Source: Chamaea fasciata
Lineage: Eukaryota > Chordata > Aves > Passeriformes > Sylviidae
Length of the DNA stretch: 64,000 nt
Reading direction: 5' to 3'
NCBI GenBank assembly: GCA_029207755.1
Contig: JARCOQ010000002.1
Span: 62,001 to 126,000, forward strand
Shown: piece by piece, positions 22,851 to 35,600 of the stretch
How the letters are laid out: every line of letters starts with the position of its first letter
Position numbering within the stretch: position 1 is the first letter of the stretch
Position numbers and translations under genes: made by a program
The notes under the pieces: generated by a model
What the model was told of the DNA's origin: nothing
Seen by the model: only the letters and a program-made list of their open reading frames with translations
Databases searched by the model: none

Positions 22851-23541
22851 GCTGTTTGCCCACTGAAATCCGTCACCCAGAGATCCTGCCAGGCGTAGGT
22901 CCCAGCTGGGTCCCCTCAGAGACCCGTGAGCCGAGGTGTAAGGGCTGCAGGGGCAGACTTGGCAGGGTCGGGCACGAGGGCCGAGGGCGCCTGGAGCAGG
23001 CAAGGCAGGGAAGCTGGGCTGCGGGGGACGGGGAGTGATGGGGAGCACCTCGCACCTGCCTCGGGAAAAACACAAGCGGGGAAACGCGGTCACGAGTCGC
23101 GGTGTGTGCAAGTCCGTGACAGTCCTCCAACCATTGCCAGGCGAGAACGATGGGGGAGACGGTGAGATGGAGCCTCTAGAGCAGAGGGAGGCGCGAACTG
23201 CTCGGAGAGGGGTGGGGAGAGCCGGGGAGGGCGGGCGAGGTGCAGCCGGCTCTGAGTCAGCCCGGCCGCGCGATGTGCGCGGAGGGCAGTGCCCGGCACG
23301 GCGCCGCCGGGAGCCCGGGTCCCTTCCCGTCCCCTCCCTGCCGCCCCCGCGTCCCGAGCGCCCGCGCCCGCCGGACCCGCTCCCGCCGCGGCCGCTGGCA
23401 GGGCTGCTCCGCCCTCGCCCTCCCTCTGCCCCTTCTCCTCCTCCGCCCGCGGGGCAAGGGCAGCCCCGAGGGCGCCAGCCGGGACCGCACCATGTGAGGC
23501 GGCGGGGCTGCCCCCCGCCCCGAGCCGCCCTCTCCCGCACC
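22851..23541 (+). promoter_or_regulatory. EVA1C: EVA1C CpG-island promoter and 5' leader
   Basis: GC content rises from about 22900 and stays high to about 23950, spanning exon 1. There is no TATA box. A TGAGTCAGC element (AP-1/MARE-like) lies at 23253-23261. Two ATGs precede the main start: 23273 opens a 74-codon uORF, and 23492 is an ATG followed directly by TGA, which also closes that uORF. Confidence 0.65.
23273..23497 (+). CDS. Possible upstream ORF of EVA1C ending in a start-stop ATG-TGA
   Basis: An ATG at 23273 opens 74 codons ending ...ASRDRTM then TGA. The final Met codon (23492-23494) is itself in a strong context (CCGCACC before ATG) nearly identical to that of the main EVA1C start at 23542. 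If transcription begins upstream of 23492, ribosomes would meet an AUG-stop 50 bases before the true start, in another frame. Whether either is translated is unknown. Confidence 0.35.
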   Translation: MCAEGSARHGAAGSPGPFPSPPCRPRVPSARARRTRSRRGRWQGCSALALPLPLLLLRPRGKGSPEGASRDRTM

Positions 23542-23668
23542 ATGAGGGACGGGGATGCGGGGCAGCGCCCACGCCGCGCACAGGCAGAGCCCGGGCGGCT
23601 CCTCCGCCTCCTGTCCTGCGTGGTCCTTGTGTGCGGGGCGGAGGTCGCGGCGCTCGCCGACTTCTCAG
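23542..23668 (+). CDS. EVA1C: EVA1C coding exon 1 (signal peptide)
   Basis: It encodes residues 1-42 plus the first base of Gly43. Start context is CCGCACC then ATG (A at -3). The hydrophobic core LLRLLSCVVLVCGAEVAALA resembles the human signal region, and DFS at the end matches human. The donor GTACGG starts at 23669. Confidence 0.9.
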
Positions 23669-26600
23669 GTACGGGGCGGGCACCGAGTGACGGGCTCCCG
23701 GGTGCGGGGGGCTGCGGGGCTCCGAGGGGCCGGGCGGAGGCGGACGCGGCGCGGGCAGGGTCTGGCGGGGGCTGTCAGCCCCCCGCAATGCCCCGGGGGG
23801 ACCCGCCACATCCAGGGCAGGGGCCGCGGGCTCCCGGCAGGAGCGCTCCGTGTTCGTTCCCCCTCTGCGGGGCCGTGTCCCGGGCCTGCACCCCGGGGAG
23901 CGCGGCTCCAATGCGCCGCGAAGAAGGCAGGAAGCAGGAGAGGGTTGAGGGCTTCCAGAGGGGCCGGGTGGGAAGGGACACGAGGAGCCGAGCGGTCGCT
24001 GCGCGGTGGGAACGCTGGGCGTGGATCGGCCAGGCCCTGACCAAAAGTGCGTGGAAGTCCCTGGAAAGGTTCCCACTTTCTCCTGGAGACTTGGAGTCGG
24101 GCCCTGAGGGAGCGGACAAGTGCTGCACTTCTCTCTGCTGGGAGGGAAGCCTCGTAGCACCGGGATGAGGGGAGTCCCTGCCCAGGGAGCAGAGGCACCA
24201 GCTGTCGCCCAGAAATCACAGACGTGATCCCTAGGAAGGTGCTGCATCACTGCAAAGTGTAGTGACTGCAGGAACTGGGAAAGTATCCTTGTTTCCAACA
24301 GGATGAGGAAGAAATCTCTATTCTTTGTTTGTGAAAACTGCACTCTTTAACCTTTTCTAGTGCACCAGGACATCCCACTGCTGTTAGAAAGTTATTTAGA
24401 AGAGCTGTTTCTATGTGTCACAGGGAGCACAGCATATTCCTGGCAGCTGGCAGCTTAAGGAACTGCCTCTAGGGCAGAAAGCAAACCTTACCCGTATTGA
24501 ACAGAGCAGAACTTCCCAAAAGTCAGTCGAGTGCACTGGAACAAAGTTAATATATAATTAATAACCAAAACGTGTTGTTATGCATTTTGTTTGTGTTGAT
24601 ACAGTTCAAAATGCTGGTCATGGTTCTGTAGAAAATATTTCCTCAGTAAGAGAAAAATACAGTTTGTAATTTTAAAAATTGTGTCCAGCTCCAGAAGCAT
24701 GAAAATTTCTAAGCAAGCAGCCACGAAATATAAAGACCAGAATTATGTGCTTGGATAAGCTACATTTTTCATCTTAAATTCCTTTCACATGTAAAAGGCT
24801 TTTAAATGCTTGCTGTCTCATTCTTTGGTTTTTTTACTTAACTGCTGGTTTGGGATGTTAGTTTTGGAATCACACGGTGGTTCTCCACAATAACATAAAA
24901 CAAATGTTCAAACTGTCCCTTTCAACTAGCCACTGAGTTAAAAATTATCCCTTTATGTAGGAAAGTTCCTCTCACAAAAGTCTGTTCATTTTTCAGATGA
25001 TGTTATTTAGATAAGGTTATCCGAGATTAATTTCAGAAGCACAGCTGTCTTCAGTATTCCTTGTGCACTGAGCTTTCCAAATAGGTAGAATGACCAGAGA
25101 AAAAAAGTTCTCACACCTGAGATCAGTATTAAACATGACATGCAGAGGTTTCAGAAAATAAGACATAGAGAAGGACAGCAGATTCCAGAATTCCTACCAG
25201 ACTGGGAAGTTCCCAGGCCTGAACAAAATCTGCTCACATTTTAAGTTGGAGATCTAATCCAGAATGACAGAAAAGACCAAAAATGTTACCATAACCTTTT
25301 TAAACAATGCATCCAGAGCATAGGGAGAAGTGTTCAGCTGCTTCAAAACCAGGCGCTGTGGACCAGGAGCTGCCAGAGGTGAGACAGAGCCCTGCACTGC
25401 CATCCCCAGGCTGTTTAGCACTGTTAAAGAATTACAAGCTCCGTAACAGCGGCTTCGAGAGGAGTTTGTGGAGTCGCTGATTTTCCTTATTTGCTCTCTC
25501 CCTCGGCAGGAACAGCAACTCAATTTTCCTGAACTCTGCTGAGTATACATGGCCACAAACCTGGCCTGTTTAAAGCGCCTTGCAGCTGCCAAGTGCAGTG
25601 AGGCCTCCACCCCAACAGCCTAAACCCTCTTCCTCTCTCCCCCCCTCTCCCCACCATTCTGACAACTTTCCAGAGTTCCTTCCTAGACTGCTGCAGGCTT
25701 CCAACACCTGCCCGTGTAATCTCTGTTGTTCCCTTAATGCAAGTGTTAAATTGTGCCAGCAGTTCCACCCTGGCCAGAGCCCACTTGTACATCACCAGCC
25801 CCCAGTGTTTGCTTGTAACAACCCAAAGATGCTCCCTCATGGGATCTGTTTGGTGTTCTGCAAAGGGGAGCAGGGAGGCGCGTATAGTGAAAAGTTATTA
25901 CTATTTATAAGTTTGACTTGTATTTGTGGTCTGTATCCTTTCTACTACCTAGAGCTGCAGGTTCTTGCTCTCATCTGTCTAGCTTTTAACTATGATGGAA
26001 AAAAAACCCTTGGTGTATTTGTTTGTTTGTTTTAAGAGAGACGTTTGTTCACTGTGCCGTAACATTTTGTGGATTAGTATTTTCTAGGGAAGAAAAATGT
26101 TCTGAAGTAGGACACCAGCAGCAGTTCAAAATTCAACTCTGTGAGAGCAACTCAGTAGAGTTTCTGTTATTGGAAGTAATGCTGACTCAATGAAATCCAC
26201 ATAATCTACATTTCTCTAGCAGCTTGAAGCAACAGACAAATTTAAAGGTTGGACTTGATGATCTTGCAGGTCTTTTTCAACCTTAATGATTCTGTGAATC
26301 TATATTTCTTAGTGCCACTGGTTACTGAAAGCTGAGGTGCACTCTGAGGTCTGCACTCCTCTGTGTGATTAATTTTTCAAAGTGGAATGCAAGCAGTCAT
26401 GCCCAAATTTAAACTGAAAGCTGAAGGTTTGGAGGAAGAGAGATTTAGTCCACGGTTCTTTCCTTAGACCATGATGAATGTGAGTCATTCTACAACTATA
26501 GAATTTTCTTCCCCTCATGCCTGTTCTTCAAAACACACCTCTTACCTAAAATATTTCTTTATTTTCTCAGTGACCACTAGTAGCTTCCACATTTTGGATC

Positions 26601-29600
26601 AGGTTCCATTCCAGGGGCTGCTGTGAGTTTTGCTGGTTCTCCAGTCTGAGGGTACTCTGGGCTCCCAGGACACTGTCAGAAGAGCCATTTTTCAGGACAT
26701 CAGGGCCTCATGACAGCCATTTCCTCACAACTCCCCTGTGTTCGAGGACTGCTTCCCAAAACAGGCGAAACAAGGAGCTGGCCAAACCAGCCAACTCCTC
26801 TCCAGTATTTCACACTGTAGGTGTGCTGGTGCTATAGAAAGCCCAGGTGCTGAGGGACAGCTGGCTTGGCTGGGGATGGAAGCACTTTGTGGGTACCTTC
26901 CCAACAGCAAGGATCACTGCCCCTCATCTCCTCATCCCCTTGCTTCTCCAGTGGGAAAGGCCTTAGCTCTCCATCCCATCCCCACTCCTTCTCCCACCTT
27001 TTCCCTGTCTTGAGAAATTTCTGCCTTAATTTCCCACAGCTGATGAAGTGAACTGACCCCCTTGCCCAAATGGGAACAAACTCCTCTCTGGCAACACTGA
27101 GGAACACCCATTCACCTCCTTTTTAATGCTCCTTCCTTCTTTTTATGTTCTCCTTGCTGCTCTGAGCTCAGGCTTGACCTCGCCTCCTTGGCTCACTCAC
27201 CAGTCAGTCTCCCTTTCTTTACCGGAGTCCCAGCCAGGTTTTCTGGGCAGCTTTCAAGAAATGTGGCTGTAACAGAAGATCAAAAATGAAGTAATTGTGA
27301 TTGCATAACTGGGGTGAGGAATGACTTTCTGGATGTGAACAGAAAGCAGCCGCTGCTTAGGGGTAGAACCTTTTAATCTTGCCACTGGTGTCAAGTTTTC
27401 TGTCTTTTCTTGCAAAACAGTTCAGACAGAACTGAGCATCACTTTAACTCCACAGACTTGGTCTCCTGACCCAACCACAGAAACAAGTGGGTCTAATGAA
27501 AAAGCAAACCAGTTCACCCCAGAAATATAATCTGCTCCTGTGACCTTTCTGCATTAGAAGTTTCCATTAAGTTCTGTGGCATTCACCCATCCCAGATTCC
27601 CCCAGGTAAAAGGAAAGTAAACAAATGCTTTGAGCAAATGCTTTGTTTGTAGTAACGTGGCAGGATCAATCACTGCCAACCACAATGATGCAGAGGTTTT
27701 TCTCTAGGCTTTGTGTTGGTCAGATAAAATCCTATATAAATTTCCTTGAGTCAGTGTTGACTCACCGTGGCAATTGCAGCGTGTCCTTCAACCAGGATAT
27801 TTAAAGAAGTGCTAGAAGGAGTGATGCAATGATGCATCTTCTCAATATTGCCTTGTAAAAGGCAGGTGTTCGTTGCATTATTTAAAGAAAAACATTTCAT
27901 TTTGGCAATGTGTTTCATTTCAATAATGTGTGAGTTAAAGCTCAAAGTCGGTTTAAAAGTTCTCCGAGCGAAGTGGCCTTTGGTCTGGGATTTGTTCTGT
28001 GGAATAAAGAGGTGTGTGTCAGAAGTGAGATTTTTAGTTTAGACCATGGTGCTGAGACCCCAGGTTTTGTTTCAGGCTTGCCCCCGCAGTTCTTTTTGCC
28101 TTTCTGCGGGGGTGAAATTTATGAAACCACATTTTAGATGTGCTAATATTTTTTGCTAAATCCACTGATGAGATTTAGTTATCCTTGTTAGAGATGTAAA
28201 GCTTTGGTCCTGTCAGGTTGTAACACATTTTTGAGTCCTTGACAGTAAGCTAGGTCTTCATCCCCAGGAAGAGATGCTGCCCCCAAAGCTCTTCCAAATG
28301 AATTAAGGGGTAGTGTGATGCTCTTGCCCCTACAGATGTTGGAGAATTCAGACACGAGACACAAAACTTGAGTTCCTGACCTCCACCACTCATGTGTGAG
28401 TCTATCAGATTCTCCCAAGTTTGGGGCAGGAAGTTTGGGGCAGAACTCTCTCTGTTCTACCTGGGCAGATTGCTGGCACCTGACACACCATATGCTATTT
28501 TTATTCAAAATAAATAGCAGGGATTTTCTCCCCCCTGCCTTCCTGTTCCATCTGCTGCCGCTATCCTTCCCAGTAAGACAGAGCTTCCAGTCTCAACTTT
28601 ATTAGAGAAAGGGACTACAGACTTGTTCCAGATTAATACTCAGCTTTTGTTGGAAGTGTCCCCAGACAGAGAAGGCACTGTCTGAGCAGTCACCACTTAG
28701 CAGAATTCCGTCATCTGCCAGCCATAATCTACAACTAAAATTGAAATATTTTGATATATATTACCCAACACAGGGAAAATAGTGTCTTAAGGGAGCTAAA
28801 GAGAAGGAGGCGTGGTTGCGCCGTATTTGTTCAACATTGGTGAGTCATTTAATCTGAATTTCTAGGCATTTTAAGAGTTTTGATTCAAAGGTCTATTGTG
28901 TGGCTTCTGGCAACAAATTAAATACCAGTGAGGTTTGGCTCTTAATTTAGAATTAATTTTAAAACATCACTCACTATAGAAGATGTAATTGAAAGCCTAT
29001 GGTCACTGGAAGGATTCCCAGGGATTTCACTGGGCTTTGGATGAGGGTCTCTACCCACAAAAATGTTTATTTTTCTTCATTGTATTTAATCTTGGATGGG
29101 AAGACAAGCTATTCTTTCAGAATAATTTTGCAGTTTTTTGACTTTTCATTTCTTCAGGCTAGAACTGAATTGAGGACAAAGAAATGTGTTTGTAAAGAAA
29201 ATAATCGAGTGCTGAGAGTGAAGTGGGGGTGTATTTTTGCTTTTCTAACTTGGACTCACTGTTCTATAAACCGTCAGAGCACCGCAGATCTGTGAGCCAC
29301 CAGATTTCTGTTTTTTTCTGAATTTTTATGATTTTCTGTTTTCTTTCTGAATGTCAAATATAAGGGGGGATACAAAAAAAATGCAGAGCTTGAGTCAGAG
29401 ATGTGTTTGCAAAATGAAACCTGTGCTTTGTACCCCTGGAGTAGTTCCATATTGGGTCCCAGGACAAGTGTTTGCCCTTTCGCCTTCATGAAATAGCTGA
29501 GAGAAGTATAACCGATTGTAGGGTGGAGTTTACTACAGACCCAAGATTTTGGGGATCAAGAACAGTTTGCCTCTTCCTGACACAAGAAGGAAATAAAAAC

Positions 29601-32600
29601 AGAAAGCAAGTGAGAAAAACGGGAGCGCATAGGGATCTCTCAGATTTCCTCAAAAAGCCATTAGGATACAATAAACCAGGCAATCCTAGGAGACAACGCG
29701 AGGGAATGTGAAAGTGTAGATCTGAAGGACAGAGAACACCTGTGGGAGTCTGTAAGAAACAGAAAAGGCATGTGGTGTGTAAGTGCAGGATTCATGGGCT
29801 TTCCCACTCTGCAGAAATGTCACTCACTTAACTGCAAGTCTGAGCTGAGTGGCACAGAGAGGAAGAGGCTGTGTGGCTTCTGGAGAAACTGGGACCAAAA
29901 CGTTACAGGTCTGTTCTTTATTCCTATGCCTTGGCTTTTGTTTTTCTAGGAAGAGCTCACGGCTTGGCTTCTTGTGCGTGCTGCTGCTCCCTGAATAAAT
30001 CCTGTTCAAACTGGAGGGTGAATGACATTGTGCTCTGAATTATCTGCTGGTTACCTGGCCTTTTCTCTGATTTCAGTGGAACCAAGCTCTTGCTTAATTT
30101 GACCCTCAGATTTAACACACAGAGGGAATTAGATTCAGTAAGATGGTTATGATTCACGTTATGATCCATGAGGGGGAAAAAAAGAAGACAACCTCCTTAG
30201 GAAAGCATACACATGGATAAAAGAGTTCCTGGAAAACCTGACTGGTATCTCAACACTGCTTTGATTGCCATGCTATCCCAAAAGCATCCTCACTACTAAC
30301 TTAAGCATTTTCTTCTTGCAGACTTAATCCTTCATCTGTCAGTAAGGCCAGTAGAAACAAATTGCTCCACTGGCTCTCCCAGGATAACCATCTTGTCTCT
30401 CCAGCTACCAATTCACTTGCAGCATTAGTCATTGAGACTGAACTGAAAGTGGCAGCTCAGGATTCAATTTCCATGAAACTTGCAGGAACTTTATTTCTTC
30501 AAGCCCTGCACCCCTCAAGTTTGAAACTGGCCATTAAGCTTAAAAGGTGTTGAGCTGAATAAGGGAATGGCAGATGGACAGAGGTCAGAATCTCATAAGC
30601 GTCATCTCCTTTAGAAATGGGCACCTGAAAACTCTCAAGGACCGATTCTAAGAAAAGCAACAGCTTTGAGTGCTCTGAAACCAAAGGAGGCATTTGGAAA
30701 TCGAATGGGGTTTTCTAGTCACTATCTTATTAGTCAAACTAGATTACTCCTAGTTTTTCCAGGTAAACATCTATCCTTGCTTAAAAAAAGATTTAGATAA
30801 TACAAAGAAATAGATTATATGAAAAACATTTTCCTTGCACAGAAAACCAACCTTTCATGCCATCTCTGCAGTACAAGTGAAAGGTTGAAGTTGGTAGGAT
30901 GGTAGTCACTAGCAAAGAGAGCAAGAGTTGAGGGGAGCAGTGGAAAAAGGCACACTGAAAAAAAAACAAGCCATGGGGGGAAATTAAATCAGATTGGTGA
31001 CTACGCAGGAAGGCATATATTAAGGAATGAGAGATTTTTATGTGCATCTGCTGAGTAAAGCTGTTGTGCTAATTTCTGAACAGCAAGAAGAATAAGCAGT
31101 GCTTCTGTCTAAGTGTATTTCTTACTGATTAAAGACTGTGACATGGAGTGTGGCTAGAATGAGTCAAACAGGATGTTTACAAGGCACTTAGATGAAGAAT
31201 AAAACCATGAAACAAGAAACAGAGTGGCACGAATTTTAGAAACAGTCTCTTTCCCGGGTAACATTTTGCACTCCTCAATTACTCATCCTAAAAAAGAGGT
31301 GCCCCAAGGCAGAATGTGCAGACAGCCAGGTGAAAGGGAATGCCAAGAGGCAGATCCTTGTCCCTGTGGACAGAGTAACCCTGGCACAGCATGATCTGTG
31401 GCAGAGCCGCCTCAAGACCTGCAGAGGGTTTGGCAGATGGGATTGGGGCTGAAACTCAGGAGTTAATTTCTCCTCAATGCTTCCTTCACAAACCAATGGA
31501 GAAAATATTGCAGAAGTACTGCAGCTGGATCCCAAACACCAATCAATATCACAGTTGTGCTTCTAATGGTGTTTGTAGTAGAGTTTATTAACTATTCTGT
31601 TATCACTGCATGAAATCTCTTCCTTCAAACTCACCAGTCTGGCTTGTGTATTTTTAATGAGTATTGGCACAATTTTTCACAGAACAGTGGGAGCTGATGG
31701 AGATTTACCGGATGGATTAGCCTTCTGGGACTCCCACAACAATATGTGTGCTATTTTGATCTAAAATAGATGGGTATGTCTTTAAAATGAGCTGGCAAAT
31801 GTCTGTGCTAATTAAACTAAATGGAACGATGCACAGGAACTGATGTTACTAAATCTGTGTTTGAAGGCCCCGTTCTGAGGACCTTCATAGCTTGTGGACT
31901 ACTCAGCCTCAGCCTCTAAAAGTACTGCATTGCAAAGCTGCTTTCTTACCCAGAAGACATTACCTGAGCCACTGCTGAGATTGCTTTCAGTGTGTGCTGG
32001 GCATTGGGCTCACAGCCTGAAATGCTCTTCTCCTTGATCCTTGCATCTGGGGAGCTCATGCCAGGGCAGGGAAGCTGGACTGAATAGAACATACACAGAA
32101 CTTTCTAAGTTCACACAGTTTCAGTGTTTTTAGGTGGAAAAAAAAAATTCAGGATTTCCATACCTTTAGGTCCACCGCTACCCTTATTGTTGCCACTCAA
32201 AGAAAGTGATTATGCCAGGAGCAAGTGGTTAAGTATAAGAAGCTATAACCTCTTAAGAATTCTTTTTCACACAAAGAAGTATCTATTTATTTTCCTATGC
32301 CAGTTTTTTTTGTCAGTCATCTTTGTAATTAAGTTTATCAATCCTCCTTTTCTGTAAAAAATGATCGGTAAGGCTCAAAGCTTTGTTCAGCTGCTCAGCC
32401 TGAGTGTTTTGTGTGGTACTCTGGTGCTGTGTTTTTTTAGCTGAAGTTCTTTGTCAACACAGTGGATGCTGTGACTAATTCGGCTAATTCAGGAAGAAAG
32501 GATTACGCCTGGATTCTGTACTGGTGTTTTGAGTCTCAGTAAAAGATTACAATGAATGAGTAGCCTGGGTTAGACAGACAGTTGGGTGGGATGATACCTT

Positions 32601-35600
32601 CTGGCCTCCAAATCAATGGGATCTTTTTGTCCCTGAGTGCTTTAGGCTTAACTTGTTGAGCCAGTCTCTAACGTCTGATACACGATTCCAGATGCAGAGC
32701 ACCCCATACATTGCTTACGACTGTGTCCTGGATGAATGGGAAAGCGCCTAGTGGGGCTTTCACACAGAGGTGTAGAGATGTTACTGGGACACTGCAGTGT
32801 TGCCAAGGTTTTTCTAATTTAGACAATTCTCATGATAGTTAACTTCTGCAGTATAGTTTCATATTGTTTTAAAGAGTAACATTTATGATTTTTGAAGAAA
32901 AGAGGAACTTTATAGTCCTCCTCATTACAGAATGACACTTGGAAAAGTAACTGCTGCAGCTGAACACCATTGCCCCCTCCATTACCCAACCCAGAAAACA
33001 ATGAAAAAACCTCAGTATTACGTTTAACGCATTAAGTCATCTAAGGTTTTTTATAGGGCCTGGATATGATTCTCTTTGCTCAGGGTTAAGAAACCCCAAA
33101 ACTCTGATTGCCAAGCCCACGTGCACATAGCAACCATGACCTCCCTCTATCCATGCTGGTTGTGCTCCAGCCCTCCCTCTGCCCTGCTCTTCAGGGAAAG
33201 GGAATCTCCTTGGCCATCTAGGAGCTAGTGAAGACTTCCCTGACGTGCAGGGGACCAGGATCTGGAGGTCTGCTGTAGTCCATGAACAGCCTCTAGCTCC
33301 CATATTTAGATAGCAAAACAAAGTTTTCCCCAAATTCACAGCTAAGAGATATTGATGAAGTAAACACAAAAGGAGAGGACAGGACGCTGCCCAGGAAGAG
33401 TTCAAGCCTCACAATGCCCTCACTCCTTATCACTACAGCTGTAATTACTGGTAGAGATCATAGCTGATTTTCCCCCAGCTTTACATTGTTTTTCGGCTGA
33501 ATTTGCTCCCTCTGGGAAAATGTGTTTCTGAACAGAAGTCATTACACAATATAGGGATACTCACGGTCTCAAGAAGGTGAAGCTTCTACCAGGGTGACTA
33601 CAAGCCACACGACCCAGGAAGGGAGGGAGGAGAAGCAGCAGCTGCAGAGAAAGTTGCTGAGTGCAGGGCAGGCAGTGCCCTGCTACGAGGAGAGGGCCAG
33701 CATGAGGACAGGAAAGAACCTGGAGTTTTTCAGAGAAGACGAAGAGGAAATCGTGACTTTTGGAGTGGGAATCCCTCCTCAGCATGGTCTGTGAGCTGCA
33801 AAGGACTGAGTGTTCCACGTGTATCTGTGTGTGCAGTAATGAAAAATGCAGGTTTATGTGGTCTGCCTTGTGAGATGAGCAATTTAGATACTATGTCACC
33901 ACTCCTCTTATCAGAGAACATTAGGTTTCAGCAATTTCCATTACTACTTTTATCCTTTAATGTGTGCAAATACACAAGGATTTTAATAACAGCAGAGTCA
34001 TGTTTAAGCTGCTTGGAAGGCTGGAGAGCCAAGATATCTTATTTTCACCGTTCCATCTTATGTCATTTTTACAAGTGAACCATATTACTCTTACAGAATC
34101 AGAGCAAGTTTTTTATAAAGACATTTTCTTAAAGGATTGAATAGTTGCAATTGTTGGAGAAAGGTGCCTAGATGCTGGATTAGGAATTTGCAGGATCAAA
34201 GTAGCAGTTAAGATGCCAGGGAACTCATCCAAATCACAGCATAGCTGATATTCTTTAGGGAATACTGGACTGTTTTGTATACAGCACTCTTGGCCCCAAG
34301 TAACTTAAAACCTGAAGAACTGAAATGATTAAAAATATTGGGTCATACCTTTGAGGGTGCTGAGTGCCCACAACTCATCTAGGGCTGAATACTTTGTCAC
34401 TGTGGCCCTTCATGCCACGATGGTGATGCCAAAGGTGTTCAGCAGATGCCACAGGAGGCCCCTGTGCGGCTCCGGCCACAGTGAAGTCACCTGGGTGCAG
34501 CTGGGCATTCGGCCCATTTTCCTGGCAGCACTCAGCATCTCTCAGGAGCGGGCTGGCAGAGGAGGGGCTCTGGCAAGGAACTGCAATTATTTGTGATCTC
34601 AATTACACAGAAAATGTAGGGGATGGGTTTGGTTTTGGGCTTACTTGTTCTTTTTAACCTGTGAGAAGCTGTGGGGATTGCTGCTGGACTGGTTTCCTTG
34701 AGATCCAGAGGGCAAATGCAGGGCATGGTATTTTTTCTGCCCCAGTTCCAGTGCCAGTGCTCAGACTGAAGTCAGTGAGTTGGGGAACTCACCTACAGCT
34801 CGGCTGTGCTGGAAGGTGCATCTGCTGACTCCTGTCCTCCTCTGGGCTCTACATGGGTAACGGCAAAGATAACAATGGAGCAGGCTTCTCCTTCCTCCAG
34901 ACTTAAGTATTGATTGGGAAGCTGATTTTCGCTATCCAGATGTACAGCTGGAGCTGGAAAAGATGCCAGAGAACTGAAATGTTTGACCCATCCCCAGAAG
35001 TGTTCGAGGCCAGACTGAATGGAGGTCTGAGCAACCTGTTCTAGTGGAAGGTGGCAGAGGGGCTGGCATTGGGAGATCTTTAGGGAACTTTCCAACCCAA
35101 GCCATTCTATGATTATAGGATTTTCCTATCTTTTGCTTGGAGCACTAAACTTTCTATTTAAAAACTTGTTTTAAAATCGCTTGTCTTTGGGGAAAGTTTA
35201 TGAAGGGCAGAAGTGTGAAAATTAAATGGCACATTTTATTTAGAGGGCAGATTTTAATTAATTAAAAGGGGTGAACTCTTTTTCAGTATTTTCTTTGAGA
35301 AAACCAATTTTTACTTTAACAACACAAAAAAGCCCCTGATTCTGCCACAACAGGAAAATGTTCCCACAAGAAAATATGATGGGTTTTTTTTCCCTCCATC
35401 ATACTTGAGAGTGTGTGAAACACAACTGCCCACGAACCTAAAAGTGCAGCACATCCTTTTCACAAGACATATAAGGAATACCTTAGGCAGCTGGAATGCA
35501 AGAATCTGGCCCAGAAAACCCAGTAATACCCTTCTGACTGCTGCAGACACGCCCTGGGATCACAAGCAGCCACGACTGGCAAGGGCCTGAGCCCATGTAC

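Noticed and set aside
23035..24343. Large open frames on both strands (377 and 417 codons) around EVA1C exon 1
   Set aside because: Only the 23542-23668 part has homology. The rest runs through the donor site into intron 1 and reflects CpG-island composition.
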